From assembly GCA_001643675.2 (NCBI GenBank), contig LSRY02000021.1, positions 62,001 through 126,000 on the forward strand: a stretch of DNA of 64,000 nt, read 5' to 3'. The notes under the pieces are model-generated. The model was not told the origin of the DNA, searched no databases, and was given only the letters and a program-made list of their open reading frames with translations. This DNA comes from Monocercomonoides exilis. Taxonomy: Eukaryota; Preaxostyla; Oxymonadida; Polymastigidae. The position numbers and the translations under genes are program-made. Shown in pieces: positions 1-12,400 of this stretch (within the stretch, counting starts at the first letter, position 1; every line of letters starts with the position of its first letter).

Positions 1-738
1 TTCAAACAAAATAAAAATATAGATTCAAGCGTCTTTCACCAGAATCAAACATTCAAAACCAGGTTTTTGATCAAATTGCAAAACCAACAACGACTGAACA
101 AGCAAAACTTTTATGAAAGAAATTCTCCTTTCATTGCTGAAAATTGAATGATTGATGCTTTGTTTTATGATTGAAAATTTTTATTATTAGAATTTCTTTC
201 AAAAAATTCAAAATTATCATATAAAGGATATGATAAATATTTTGATTAAAAAACATTTTCTTTCATAAATAAATATTAATGCATCGTTTCAACAGAAAAA
301 AATGTCATAAAAAATTGAAAAGAAATATTCAAGTGTTCCAACCTCACATCGTTATTTATTACGAACTTCAATTACCGTGCAATAAAGAGAATATAAATTA
401 TAATGCTTAAAAAGGAAAAAAAAAAGCAAATTGTTAGAATTACATTTTCATAAAAACTTTATTATTTACGAACACAAAGTTTTTTATCTTTTTTGCAACT
501 TTCATTCATCCAGATGAAACGAAATCTTTTTTTGATGAGTTATCAAATGGTCTTTATTTCGCCCTTTATAATTTTCTTTCGATTATTTATTTTCTTTATT
601 TTGTGGTTAAATCTGCAAAAAATCACATATTTTAGAATTCCTAACGTGAAGGCATATTGAATTTATAGCGCGAGTAAGCAATTGTGAGATTTTTTGCATT
701 TCAAAAAAACAGCAAAAATTTTACTTCAAAAAACGAAA
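1..738. other. AT-rich intergenic DNA, nothing recognised
   Basis: No open frame with a recognisable protein, no RNA gene and no clear repeat was seen upstream of the first gene. It presumably contains the promoter of the metallophosphoesterase gene, but I could not identify a promoter element. Confidence 0.5.
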
Positions 739-3700
739 ATGAATGAGAACTTTTCAAACAGAACAGCTCGCGATTTGAATTGGAAAAAACTGTTTGGTTT
801 GAAATGGAAAAAAGCCCTCAATTTTGTGGAGCACACAGATACATATGCCGAAGATATTCCTTTTGTGGTTAAAGATCCGAGCATTGAAAAGCAGGATTGT
901 AGTGTTGTGCGGTATGTTTGCGTATCTGACACACATGGAATGCACAACGAGATTCCAGGTGGCATTCCATATGGAGACGTGCTAATACATGCTGGAGATT
1001 TCACCCATTGTTCAACTCGCGAAGAACTGGATTCATTCTACGGATGGTTGATGAGTCAGCCACATCCTCGGAAGATAATTGTAGCAGGAAATCACGACGT
1101 TGTGTTTGATCGATTTTATTACGAAATGTTTTACTCAAAGAGGTTGAAGAGTCAGGCTTTGCATTATGAAGAGGAAGTCTGTCGTCTGAATGGTATTGGA
1201 ACATACCTAGAATCAAGCGGAACTACAATATTTGGGCAGCGTGTATTCGGGATGTTATGGCCAACTCGATATAAGAATTGTGTGAAGAAGTGCCACGAAG
1301 AATCCGAGTTTACTTTGTTGTTTTCTCAGATGGAGCGTGGAATGGATGTGCTAGTAACTCATGGCCCTCCATTCGGTCGGTTGGATGCTGATCCAGTGAA
1401 ACACACAGGATCCATTTCGCTTCTGGAAGGTGTGCGAAGCTATCTTCAGCCGAGAGTGCATGTGTACGGCCACACCCACAGCGGAAGAGGAGTCAGTTTT
1501 GATGGACAGACCCTGTTTGTGAACTGTGCTGTTGTGGATGAGCAGCACAGACCAATCAACCCAGCTGTTGTTATTGATCTTCCCTGTGAACAGAGAGCGT
1601 TTAGTGACGGAGAAATAGAAAAGATGGCGGAACTGCCAGAAAAGGCTGGAATTGGTGAAGAGTATGAGCAAATGAAAAACGAAAGATTTTGTCAAAAGCA
1701 TAATGACACATCACTTCTTAACACAACATCAAAAACTGATAAAGAAGAAGATTTCATAGGAAATCCAAGCAATTCTGTTGATAGGTTTGCTTTATTTGCA
1801 TGTTCTTTTTTTCATCCAATGATGCATCATTTTATTTTTCAATGTTTGCTTCTTAATGTCATTTTCTTTAAACTTTCTTTTCTTTTCTTTTCTTTTTGAA
1901 AATTTTCAGTTTCAGCGAAACTCATTCTGAATGCTCACCATTAAAAGACCCTTCATTGAAAGAAAGCAACATGACTGTTAAAACTATTGATTGTTGTCAA
2001 CCGCAAAAGAAATACGGAATATCACACGAAAATTATGTGTTTGACTGCTGTGCCAGACCATTACAACCAGCGCTTGATTATGAAATACCGAAAAAGACAA
2101 AAGAAGAAAAGGAGAGGAAAAGGTTGAAGAAAGAGAAGAAAAGAAGAAAGAGAGAAAAGAGAGAAAGAAAGAGGAGGAGGAAGATGAGAAGAGCAAATAA
2201 AGAAGAAGAAAACAAAAAAGAAGAAAGAGAAAAAGAAGAGAAGAAAGACGTTGCGACAGACGAATCATCAGATAACACCAAAACAACAGCTCAACCACCA
2301 ACATATTCTGCTTTTTACAATCAACTTCAGAACAAGAAAGAGACAGAAATGGGCATCGACTGCACCAAAATGGAAGAGAAAATGAAAGAAAAGAAGAAAG
2401 AAAAGAAGAAAGAAAAGAGAAGAAAGAAATGCATAGAGCGCATGAATGATGAGGAAGACGAGTTTCGAATAGGAATTGGGATGGATGAATACAACGAGAA
2501 AAGAAAGGAAGAAGAGGAAGAAGAGGAAGAAGAAGGAGTAAGCGATTCTGCTGATGACACTGAAGAGGAAGAGGAAGAGGAAGATGATGATGATGACGAA
2601 AGCGGAGTAACAGTCGATAGACAAAGTTTAACTGCTAAAGTCAAGAAAAAAGAAAAAGAAAAAGAAAAAACTGCAGACAGTACAAAATTAGAACAAGAAC
2701 ACACACCGAAAGACAAGCCACGCAAGCGTCATAAGAAACTTGAACCCATTTCACAAGATTCGCTCAACACTTCGACACTTCATTCTCATTCACTTCCATC
2801 TCTGACAGAACATCTTTCTCAGCTGATATCTGCTCCCATCCAATGCTCTTCATCTTCTCAAGTGGATTCATCTCAAATGCAACAGCCTTTTTGCTCTTTC
2901 TTCTCCGCTTGCTCATTCAACGATCCATCAAAAGTTATCTTTCCCACTCAAATGACTCCATCTGATCCTCTTTCGATTCCTTCTGCTTCTTCCTCTCCTT
3001 TCTCTTCTCCTTCTGTTCATTCGCTTTCTTCACCCAGAGGCGCTCAGCAGTTTGCTGGCAATGTCAACTCATCTCAGCCTTCATTCTTCACTTCGAATGA
3101 CTCACTTTTTGCCCTCACAACACACCCCCATTCTGCTTGCTCATTGGCTGACCCCTCTCTCTCATTTCACACGTTGTCTTCACCCGAACAGAAAGAGATG
3201 TTGCCTTTCAGCCCTTCTTTCTGCTCCTCTTTGGCCTCAACTGCTCAGTCACTCCCGTCCTCTCCCTTTTCTTCTTGCACCACGCTGCCTTCTGTTTCAG
3301 CAGCAGAATTTGAATTTTGTCCGCCTTCTCCGCACATCAACAAGGAAACAAAGCGATATGAGCTGCCTCCTCCGTCTGCTCTTCCATCTTTGAAGGAAAT
3401 ACTGTCAGATTATCCTCCTCCACTTCCATTGTTTGCTATCATTAGAGAACAATCGATTAATGAAGAGAAGGGAGATGAGGAGAAAGAAGGAGACAACGAA
3501 GGAGGCAAAGAAGGAGAAAAAGAAGATGCGAAAGATGAGGAAAAGAAAAATGTTAAAGATGAAGAAAAAGAAGATAACAAATGGGATGAAAGAGAAGTGG
3601 AAGAGCTGAAGAAGAGTTTGGTTGGGTTGCGGTGCATTTCGATGCCTGCATTTGGAACAAGAGAAATTGAGACAATGGAAAAGATGATCAAAAAGAAAGT

Positions 3701-3992
3701 GAAGGAAAAAGATGCAAAGAATAAAATAGATGAAGCAGATGGAGACAGCAAAGAAGAGAAAAAGAAAAGGAAGAAAGAGAAAAAGAAGAAAAAGAGAGAT
3801 TTCTTAGCTGAGGAAAGCAGACAGTGCGTTGAGCAAGAGGCCAAAGTGAAAGAAGAGGAGAAGACTGAAGCAGCTTGTTGTGCAAAAGATCCACTTCAAA
3901 CAGAAATGGAAGTATCGATTCATTCTTATGCAGAACACACTGCAGACACATCACTTCTTTCTGTGTCTCCTTCAGATGCACCGTCGCATTGA
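739..3992 (+). CDS. Metallophosphoesterase (MPPED/calcineurin-like) with long charged tail
   Basis: Two exons, 739-1784 and 1910-3992 (intron 1785-1909, GTTTGC..TTTCAG), give 1042 residues. The N-terminal ~300 residues carry the whole calcineurin-like metallophosphoesterase signature: SDTHG (Asp64, His66), GDFTH (Asp87), GNHD (Asn118, His119), VTHGPP (His208) and YGHTHSG (His245, His247), all predicted metal ligands. Order and spacing resemble the MPPED1/MPPED2 group; the substrate is unknown. The remaining ~690 residues are low complexity: Lys/Glu blocks, an acidic run and Ser/Pro-rich stretches, with no domain I recognise. I started at ATG 739 because nothing in-frame upstream looks conserved. 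The exon junction is inferred from frame continuity and splice-like ends; without it the enzyme would stop shortly after 1784 and the tail would lack a start. The enzyme call is solid, the fusion to the tail likely. Confidence 0.85.
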
Positions 3993-5043
3993 ACACGCTC
4001 ATCAACAATGCTGAATGACTGATTCATAGTTCACAACATCCTCATCAGAGATATTCACTCAAGCATTGCTTAATGACATCTTTTTAAAGAGCTACCTCAT
4101 TTTTTTTTGATGAGAAACGCAAATGTTTGTGTTCGCTGATGCAGTTTCTGAGTGTCACAATCACTCTTTTTGAGTGAAGTGCCAATGTGTATGTTAACAT
4201 TTATTTTGCTTAAACAACATCGAAAGCAGAACACTTTTGCTGAGAAAGAGAAAAAGAAATACAAGCTGAATTCAAAAGAAGAAATGCCATGAATGAAATG
4301 ACAGAAAAGGAAGAATTCAAAGCAAGATAATTAGAGGCATTTGGTTGTTGGTACTCACTTGAGCAAAATGACTGATTCGTTTTTTGATTGAAATGACCGC
4401 TCATCAAAAAATACTTTTCATGTCCTTGTAACATTGTATATATAATTTTTTCTGGTTTTGTGATATTTTGTGTTCATTATCATATTTCTTATCATTCTGC
4501 CTTTATTTCAGAAACATTTTTCTGGCATGATTTATTTTTAACAATGAATTTTACTCAATTCAAATCAACATCTCTTGCAATTTTCTTTACGTTATTATCT
4601 TATTTTTTGTTTTATTTTTCTGAGCTTAAACTATTAAATATTTCACTTTGAGTAATTTTTATTAATAATTTTTTTGTGTGTGATAGATAAGCCAATACGT
4701 TGAAAAAACGCGTATTTCCCCTAAATGAAAACGAATAAATAACAGTTATCACCTTTTATTGCTTATTATCATTATGTTATTCATTTTATTACTCCATTAA
4801 TGAAAAAAAAATGTGAACTTACTGTTCCCCGAGAACATTCAAGGATGAAACAACATAATAGAATACTGTGATTCAATGATTTTCGAAAATATTCTCAAAA
4901 ATTTTATAAATCTGTTTTTCTCAATTGATTTTATAAACAAAGAAAATTCTATTCATCAATACGTTTCTGTTTTGCAAAAAACGCCCTTAATAATTACTTG
5001 AAATTGTTCATTTATTTTCCTGGTCATATTTTTTTCCATAAAA
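3993..5043. other. Intergenic region, nothing recognised
   Basis: AT-rich DNA between two genes of the same strand. Short open frames exist, but none shows a conserved motif or splice-compatible partner. No RNA gene or inverted repeat was noticed. Confidence 0.5.
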
Positions 5044-7390
5044 ATGGTAAGATTAATTTTTACTGTTACAAGCGTTGTATTAGCTTTGGTGCTTGCGTTT
5101 ATCGTGGCGATGACTTTGAAAAGTGATTTATCGCATTTTTTTGTCATGCCATTTATCCTTCTTGTATTTGGAATATTCACACGTATTTGGATGTTTATAA
5201 TTTCGTTGGAAGTATCCATTATTAAATCGAAGCGTCAAAACGAGATAATTGCATTTTTACATCCAAATGTCGACCAATTCGGAGGAGGTGAAAAAGTGTT
5301 TTGGCAACTTCTTGATGTCGCTGCTGGAGAAGCAAAAGCGAAAAAGAATACAGAAATTATTATATTTTGCGCTCCATCTCCAAAATTTAAAGACTTTGAT
5401 TCTCTCTTGAAACATGCTCAGGTTTGCTGTCTTTATTAATCCAAGAAATTTTTATTGAATTTTTTTAAGATAACTTTTGCATATTCTTTTGAAAATCTCA
5501 CTGGATCCGTTCCAATTCGCCTCTATCCCGTGCCATTTCTCCGAACAGTTTATAATTCCCGTTCTTGGCCGTGCACACTTTTGTCAATGGCTTTCACTGC
5601 ATATTTTGGTGGTATCATGTGCAGCCTTGAATGTCCTCCAGATATATTAATTGAGACTTCTGGATATCCTCTTGCATATATTTCACTGAAGTCTTTGACA
5701 AAGTGCAAAATTGGAGCATACATTCATTATCCATTTGCTTATTGCCTAGAGAGGCAAATGAGAAAGCATATAAATCCAAATGAAGTGCCATCGAAGCAAA
5801 AATCTGGGTTAAAGGGATTAATTGCTTCCACTAAAACGAAGTTACGAATTATTTATTACCATCTTGTGCAGAACTTGTATTATTCATCATTGAAAGTCTG
5901 TGATATAATGTGGGTTAATTCTTCATGGACAAAAGCTCGCCATGTTGAAACTATTCACGAAGTTGAAAACAGAAAAGGGTTGACAAACAATGATAGCTTT
6001 GTTTCTCTCTCTGAAAATCTAACTGTTCTATATCCTCCTTGCGACTCTTTACAGTTTATTCAGCAGCTTGTGAAAAAGTGGAATTCAAACAAATATTCAG
6101 TTGCTGCCCTTCCATCATCAGCAAATGTGAAGGAAAAATCATCTTCCTCTTCTTCTTCCTCAGCTTCTGTTGAATCAGATGCACTCGCTTTTGCTCAATC
6201 TCGTTTCATTGCAGAGAACTGGTTTCCACCTCCTTTTGCTGATAATCGCCTTCCCCAAATCGTTTCAGTGGGACAGTTTCGTCCTGAAAAGGAGCATGAA
6301 AAGCAGGTAGCCATTTTCAGTGCGCTGTACAAAAAGCATCCTGAGCTGAAGCCGAAGAAAGCAGGTGAGCAAGGCAGCGAGGAAACTGCAAACGGAGTGA
6401 AGTTGATTATGTGCGGTGGGCTTGTGAAAGGAATGGAGTGGTACGTCGACAATCTGAAAAAGGAAATCGAAAAAGAGGGACTTCAAGTGTGAATTTTGTC
6501 TGTTTTGTCGTTCCAATTAATAAATACTTTTTGTGTTTTTGTTAATTCTTTTCTATGTGATTGAAATTGGAAATTTTAATTAATTTCCGAAACTGAATTG
6601 TCTTTATGATACAATTATTCTTTATAATCATGTTTTTTATTTCAAATATGAATATAACTGATGAATGCAAACAACAAGGATGCGATCGAACTTCGATTTA
6701 ATGTGCCTGGCGAGGAATTGCGAGAAACGCTGATGAATTCGATGGGTGCAATCCACACTATGTTTGAGGAGCACTTTGGAATAGTTATTGTTGAGATGAT
6801 GGTTTGTGGGAATTCCTCGGCTGTTAAAAAAGAGAAATCACATTTGGAATGAGAATTTGAAAGATAACTTTGAGAATTATTCAAATTTTTGATTTGCAAA
6901 AGCATTTTTGTGTTGCAAATTAAACTGTCATTTTGTGAATGTATTTTTCTTTTATGTCATTTTAGGCGTCGGGTGCTGTGCCAATTGTGAATCCGAGCGG
7001 AGGCATGTTTGACGATGTGTTTGATCCTGCAATCAAACACACAATTAAACCTGGCTTCACAGCTGTGACACCCGATGAATATGCAGATAGAATTTATAAC
7101 TTGTACTCATTGTGGAATGACTTTTATCACGGAAGCTGTGTGTTTTTTATGTTATTTGCATTTAAACTGTTCTATTTTAAATTTTTATTTGATGAATTTC
7201 TGCAATCACAAATACTCTTTTGGAATATGAAAAATGTGCAGTGAGCACATATCGCGACTTGCAAATTGCTTGCTATTCGGAATCGCTTCGGTTTTCAATC
7301 GAGTCGTTTAGAGACATTTCCACAAAACAAGTCCGCTCGTTTTTAGCTTCAAAAGAAGAAGGAAAAGCATCCAAGCAAAAAGCGAAATGA
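5044..7390 (+). CDS. ALG11: ALG11 GDP-Man:Man3GlcNAc2-PP-dolichol alpha-1,2-mannosyltransferase
   Basis: Five exons: 5044-5421, 5470-6486, 6679-6801, 6966-7137, 7242-7390; 612 residues. ALG11 adds the fourth and fifth mannoses to the dolichol-linked oligosaccharide on the cytosolic face of the ER. Support: N-terminal hydrophobic segments (about residues 1-60), the FLHPNVDQFGGGEKVFW block typical of ALG11, the middle block IGAYIHYPFAYCLERQM, a GT4 segment around VSVGQFRPEKEHEKQ, and a C-terminal GT-B EX7E motif in EEHFGIVIVE (Glu496 and Glu504) followed by ASGAVPIVNPSGG. A Ser-rich insert (about residues 345-362) is not typical of the family. The last three exons are too short to stand out alone; they were placed by ALG11 motif order and intron phase. 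The acceptor at 6678 is the weakest junction. Convergent with the papain-like gene downstream. Confidence 0.9.
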
Positions 7391-7744
7391 ATGTGGGATT
7401 AGTTGTTCTCAAAGAAATTGGTAGAATTTTTGTGTGTTTTAATCTCGTTATGATCGATTTTTGTTGCATAGTTTTTAAGTTGATGTTGATTCAATGAATC
7501 TTAATCCTTTTTGAGGGAGAAAGGAAGTGTGATTTGAGGTATTGTGAAAGTCAAACAATTGCGTATAACTCTAATTCTTGTAAAAATTCTTATAATTAAA
7601 TGTATTTTTTTTTAAAAAACAAAAAAGAATATAAACGCTCCAAATGACAAATGGAGAAATTAACATTAATCATAAAAATTCAAAAACAAGGCAAAAAATG
7701 TGAAAACAAACCGAAAAAAAAGACACTTTAAATGTGAAATGAAA
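7391..7744. other. Convergent 3' intergenic region
   Basis: Lies between the ends of ALG11 (+) and the papain-like gene (-). It is AT-rich with A/T runs; no gene or repeat was recognised. Confidence 0.5.
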
Positions 7745-9143
7745 TCAAATCCACTCAATATCTTCACAAGGAGGAAAATAATAGAACTCTTCTTCAATTG
7801 AACCAATATTTTCACCAGCTTTTATGAAAATTCTTCCATCTTTTCCCCATTTATTTCCCCAACTGATTGTTCGATTCAAACATTTCGGAAATGTTTCATA
7901 TTCATCATACGCATAAGGGGAAAAAAATATTTTAAAAAAATTGAGAGAATTAATTTTGAATGGTCAAAATTCTTTTGGCAAACTTATTTTGAATAATCCA
8001 AAAATCTTCGCCTTGAAGTTTTGTCCAACTTCGATTCAAAGCAAATAGCAACGAAAACATACGAACAAAAACAGTAATAAAGAAAAGAGAACATTAATAA
8101 GATACAAAAAAGCATGTAAAAAATGCAAACCCAACAATTTTGACTGCATGATATCCAACTATTTTGCCTTTCATTGAAGTTATGATATTCATTTCAGGGT
8201 CAAGAAACTGTGCATTCACATTCAATCCAACTAATCAATAAATCATAAAATATATAAAACATAAAACATTAAAAGTTCCTGTATGTGTACTGATATATTA
8301 TTTGAAAGAAACCAAGGAGAGATCCGTATTTGTAGAGGACACGCTTCATCAAATCAACTGTTGGTCTTGGATGAGAAGCAGCACATAATTCACTGTCGTT
8401 AAGGGGAAATATAAATGAAGAAATTGTTTGTAACTAATAAAAACAATCTCATCGTCCATACGAATGAAGATTAAATGGTTGACTTTTATCGTCACATTCA
8501 TATTTGCATTCTTGTTTTTCATTCTTCATTGATATACATTTTTCATCAACAATTCCTTTATTTTCGAGCCCTAGTTAGAAGATTCGAAATTGTCAAAAAA
8601 AACATAATGCATTTTCTCAAACATTTGACTGTTGGCCATAAATAACCTGTTCTGCATCCATCTATCAAAACAATTTATCAATTTTCATAAAAAAAAATTA
8701 TTTATACAAAAAATGATTAATGATACCATTGCACATTGATTCATATGGTTCAAGAGCACATGTGGAATCGCAATTTAACTGGTATACAATCCAAATAAAG
8801 CTTCGTTTATAAAAAACAAAACAATTAATAATTGCTCAAATACCGGGAATTGAATTGATGGTGTAATCGAAATGTTTTTAGTGTAACATAAAGAATCAGA
8901 ATATGCACCTACGGATGCATAAAACCAGCTTGCCGGACATTTTCCTTCTTTAAAGATTGTGTTCAATGTGTAACAATCTCTCGATTCCTTAAATAAAAAA
9001 GAAAGAATAAAATAATTTAGTAATTTCGTGTACGAAATGCATACATCTTTTAAATCAAAGTGAAGTGGAAGTTTTTTTGTTTGTGCCTTTTGAAAATTTA
9101 AGAGATTCCCTTTTATGAAAGATAATGAAAACAACATCATCAA
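7745..9143 (-). CDS. Papain-family (C1A) protein with Ser in the active-site Cys position
   Basis: I assembled nine short exons: 9143-9045, 8987-8844, 8778-8727, 8661-8623, 8570-8462, 8392-8313, 8230-8131, 8028-7984, 7862-7745. They total 786 bases, 261 residues, with a TGA stop. Every junction keeps frame and joins recognisable C1A landmarks: LPLHFDLKD (mature N-terminus), EGKCPASWFYA (active-site block), NDGCRTGY (the GC.GG segment), KGIVDEKC, YGSLLVGLNV (the GP.. block), GYHAVKIVGW (His202) and FWIIQNNWGNKWGKDG (Asn222 of the NSWG motif). In EGKCPASW the nucleophile position is Ser53 and the oxyanion Gln is Glu47, whereas His and Asn are kept. The propeptide is very short, so the N-terminus may be incomplete. 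It is either a non-proteolytic homologue, like TINAG proteins, or a Ser-type variant. Cathepsin B-like is the nearest group by eye. Confidence 0.8.
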
Positions 9144-9490
9144 ACAATATAAATGTATTTATACACTTACATCAAATTTTTAGGAAAAAAAGAATTTCAT
9201 ACAATTAAAAGCTCTCTGAAATATGAAAAGAAACACGAGAAAACGAAAAATCATTATCGGTATTAATAAAAGAAGGAAAAATGGGCTCAACTCCAATGAA
9301 AAAATAGTGCATAATGTTGTAAATAAATTGTAATAATAGCAATTAACTTTTCCCTCTCAAACAAAAAAATTTCAAGATGTTGAAGAAAAAGGGTGAAAAT
9401 AAAGAAAAAATAGAAACACATGTTGTTAATTTGAATAAAAAATTTGAATATTCGCCTAACCTTCGAAATAGAAAAAAACTCAAAGTGAAT
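9144..9490. other. Intergenic region between two minus-strand genes
   Basis: AT-rich spacer between the 3' end of the LCAT-like gene and the start of the papain-like gene. It should hold the promoter of the latter; no motif was recognised. Confidence 0.45.
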
Positions 9491-12400
9491 TCATAATACA
9501 GACGGATAAGGAATATCAAATTTACATATACATGCGACAAGGTTAAGGAAGCGTTTGTCGTACAAAGTGTTCATGTGGCCAACACCCCTCAGTTCGAATC
9601 TGGCAACTGCGCCCAACATGTCATTGGCAGCAGAAAAGCAAGGAACAGTTGCATCACTATCGACATGTGTCCATTTGAACGATGAAGCAAAGAGAGTCGA
9701 CGGAGTGATGGCTGAGAACGGATAAACAGATGGAAACGGAGAAATATTCTGCTCTGCCCCATTTGGCTGTGAAGAAGTAGCAGCATCATTCACATTTGCC
9801 TCTGATTGAATGGAAGAGTTGGCAGAGTTGGCAGAGTTTGAAGAGTTAGCTTCATCGTCCCTCCGAAGGGTCTGTTTGTTCTTCGGCTGCATTCCGAGAT
9901 GTTTCTTCTTCACATCAATGATGCAATGCCACGCTGTCTTCGTGCCAGACGCAAAGATGTTGTACAGTTTAATCCCTGTCTTCTTCAGATCAATGGGAAG
10001 AGAACGAAATGAATGGAAATGCTCCAAAAGAAGCTCCGGAGTAACTTTTCCCCGCCAAAGACCAGGATTCTCCGGGCGATGCATAAACTGGACGAGCTCA
10101 AAGAAGTTCAGCTGCTTTTGAGTGGGGCGCACACTGGATGGATCGACATCACAATCGCTGCTGGGCATCCACGTCAGAAAGCGGAAGGGGGACTCGACTG
10201 TTGCGCCATCATTAGGCAAAATGGATGAAGATGAAGAAGATGTTGTTGTTGTTGTTGAAATAGCAGTGGTGGCATTGGCAATGGATGCTTTGATTGTCAC
10301 ATTGGAAACAGTATCGTCTCCTTCTTCTCCTTCTCCTTCTTTCTCTTTCTCTTTCTCTTTCTCTTTCTCTTCTTTGCCATCTTCCTTCCCATCTCCTCCA
10401 TCTTTCTCCTTTTTGCTCCCTTTCACATTTGATTCATCTTCTATCACATCAAACATCCATGGCAGCAACCTTCCACTTTCGCATCTGCTTGTCATCACAG
10501 ACATCGGCATTGTCATCTGCATTGAACCAGAGGGAGAAGGAGAGAGAGAAGAAGGAGAAGGCGAAGAGGAAGCAGAAGGAGAAGAGGAAAGAGATGCAGA
10601 AGGAGAGGAAGGCAGAGAGTGTTCCTGTGTGTTTCTTTCATTGGGTGATTGAGAAGAGCATCGCAATGCAGTTGAGGAGTCGACAAAGGAAGGCACTTGG
10701 ATGGATGTGTCGGCAGGGGTTGAGAGAGGAAGATGAGGAAGAGAGGAAAGATGGAGACAGCTCGGCTTTTTGGTGACGAGAGGCTCAGCAGACGAGTGGG
10801 CAAGGGAGAATGTTGCCGGCACAGTGGAGCCATTTACAATTGTTGTGGGAATGTCGTCTTCTTCCTTCTGAGAAAGGGAATTTGCAGAAGCGGCGCTTGT
10901 GGCCGGTGGGGGAATATCTTCGAAGGAGCAGATGTCCAATGAACGCACACGGGCCAATGGGACAGAAGAGAACTTGTGGAGTGAAGGAGAGGCATTCAAT
11001 TGAGCAGAAGCACTCACAGATTGAAGGGGAGAAGAGGGAGGAGGCAGAAGAGGAGGTGAAGAATTGCTCTTTTGGGGAGATCGGATGGGATCAGCATTTG
11101 TCAGGACACATTTGGGTGTTGTGCTGGCAGTGCTGTTTGGAACAGGCGGAGGAGGTTTCTTTGGAGGAGTGAGACTTCTTTCACCAGAAAGCAGGATTTG
11201 CTGCTTGGAAGATGCCATCTGGCTGTTTGAGGAGAGAAGAGGAGGAGGAAGAGAATGAGAATGGGAAGAGGAGGAAGAAGAAGAAGAGGAAGAGGAAGGA
11301 GGAGGAGGAGGGGACGTTGGCAGCAGCTGGGCAGATGGGATGGGCGGAGGGGCGACAGAAGGAGGGAGCATGTGAGGCAGCCCCACGGCAAGTGGGAGAG
11401 AAAGAGAAGAGGGCTCAGAAGAAGGCAGAGAGGATTCGATGGAGTGGGGGACGCTGTATGGATGGAGGACAGACAGGGCCAGCTTCTGTTTATTATCAGA
11501 ATTGGATGAAGAGGAAGAGGAAGATGAAGAAGAGGAAGAGGTTGTTGTTGTTGTTGTTGTTGATAATGTTGATGATGATGATGATGATGATGACAGAGAA
11601 GAAGAAGGGAGTGGAGGAGGAGGAGGCGGCGGAGGCGGAGGGGGAGGAGGGGCATAAGGCTGAGTAGAAGCATCAGGAAGAGGGAACCCAGGGAGGAATG
11701 CCATGTGAAGAGGAGACACAGCAAATGTGGGAGACGAAGCATAACTCAGAAAAGAACGAGATGTGATGGCTGAACGGCGCTGTGTGTGAGTGACTCCATC
11801 AGAAGAGGAAGTATTTGACAGAAGAGAAGAAGAAGATGATGATGATGACATTGGCCGTTCAACTGATTCAGCTTCATCTTCAAACAAGTCTTCGAGTGGG
11901 AGTGTGCCTGTTTGTGTGAGTAGATATGGATGCAGATCACTTGGCACATTCGAAGTGGCTGATGAAAATGAAGAAGAAGAAGATGTTGTTGATGATAATG
12001 TTGTTGTTGTATTTGAAGTGGATGACTGGATGCTTTGTTGAGATGGCTTCGTTTGTGCTGCTTGTGAGGCAGAAGGAGGAGAAGAGCACGGAGAAATTGA
12101 CGACGGAGAAATAGAATTCCTAACAGAAGATGGATTAGAATAAGAAATGGTATTAAATTGTGGTGATGTGTTTGGCGATGAAGAAGAGGAGGAAGAAGAA
12201 GATGATGATGATGAAGATGATGAAGATGTTGATAAACAAGGTGAAGGCAGAGCAGAAGAGACAAAAGAGGAGGCTGAATGAGGAGTGGGGTTGGGCGTGT
12301 TATTTGCAGATGATTCGTTCAAAGAGGCTGATTTTGTGTTGGCAAAGACAGAAGATGTTGTGGGTGATGTTGAAGAGGCATTAATTGGAGTGGAAGATGG

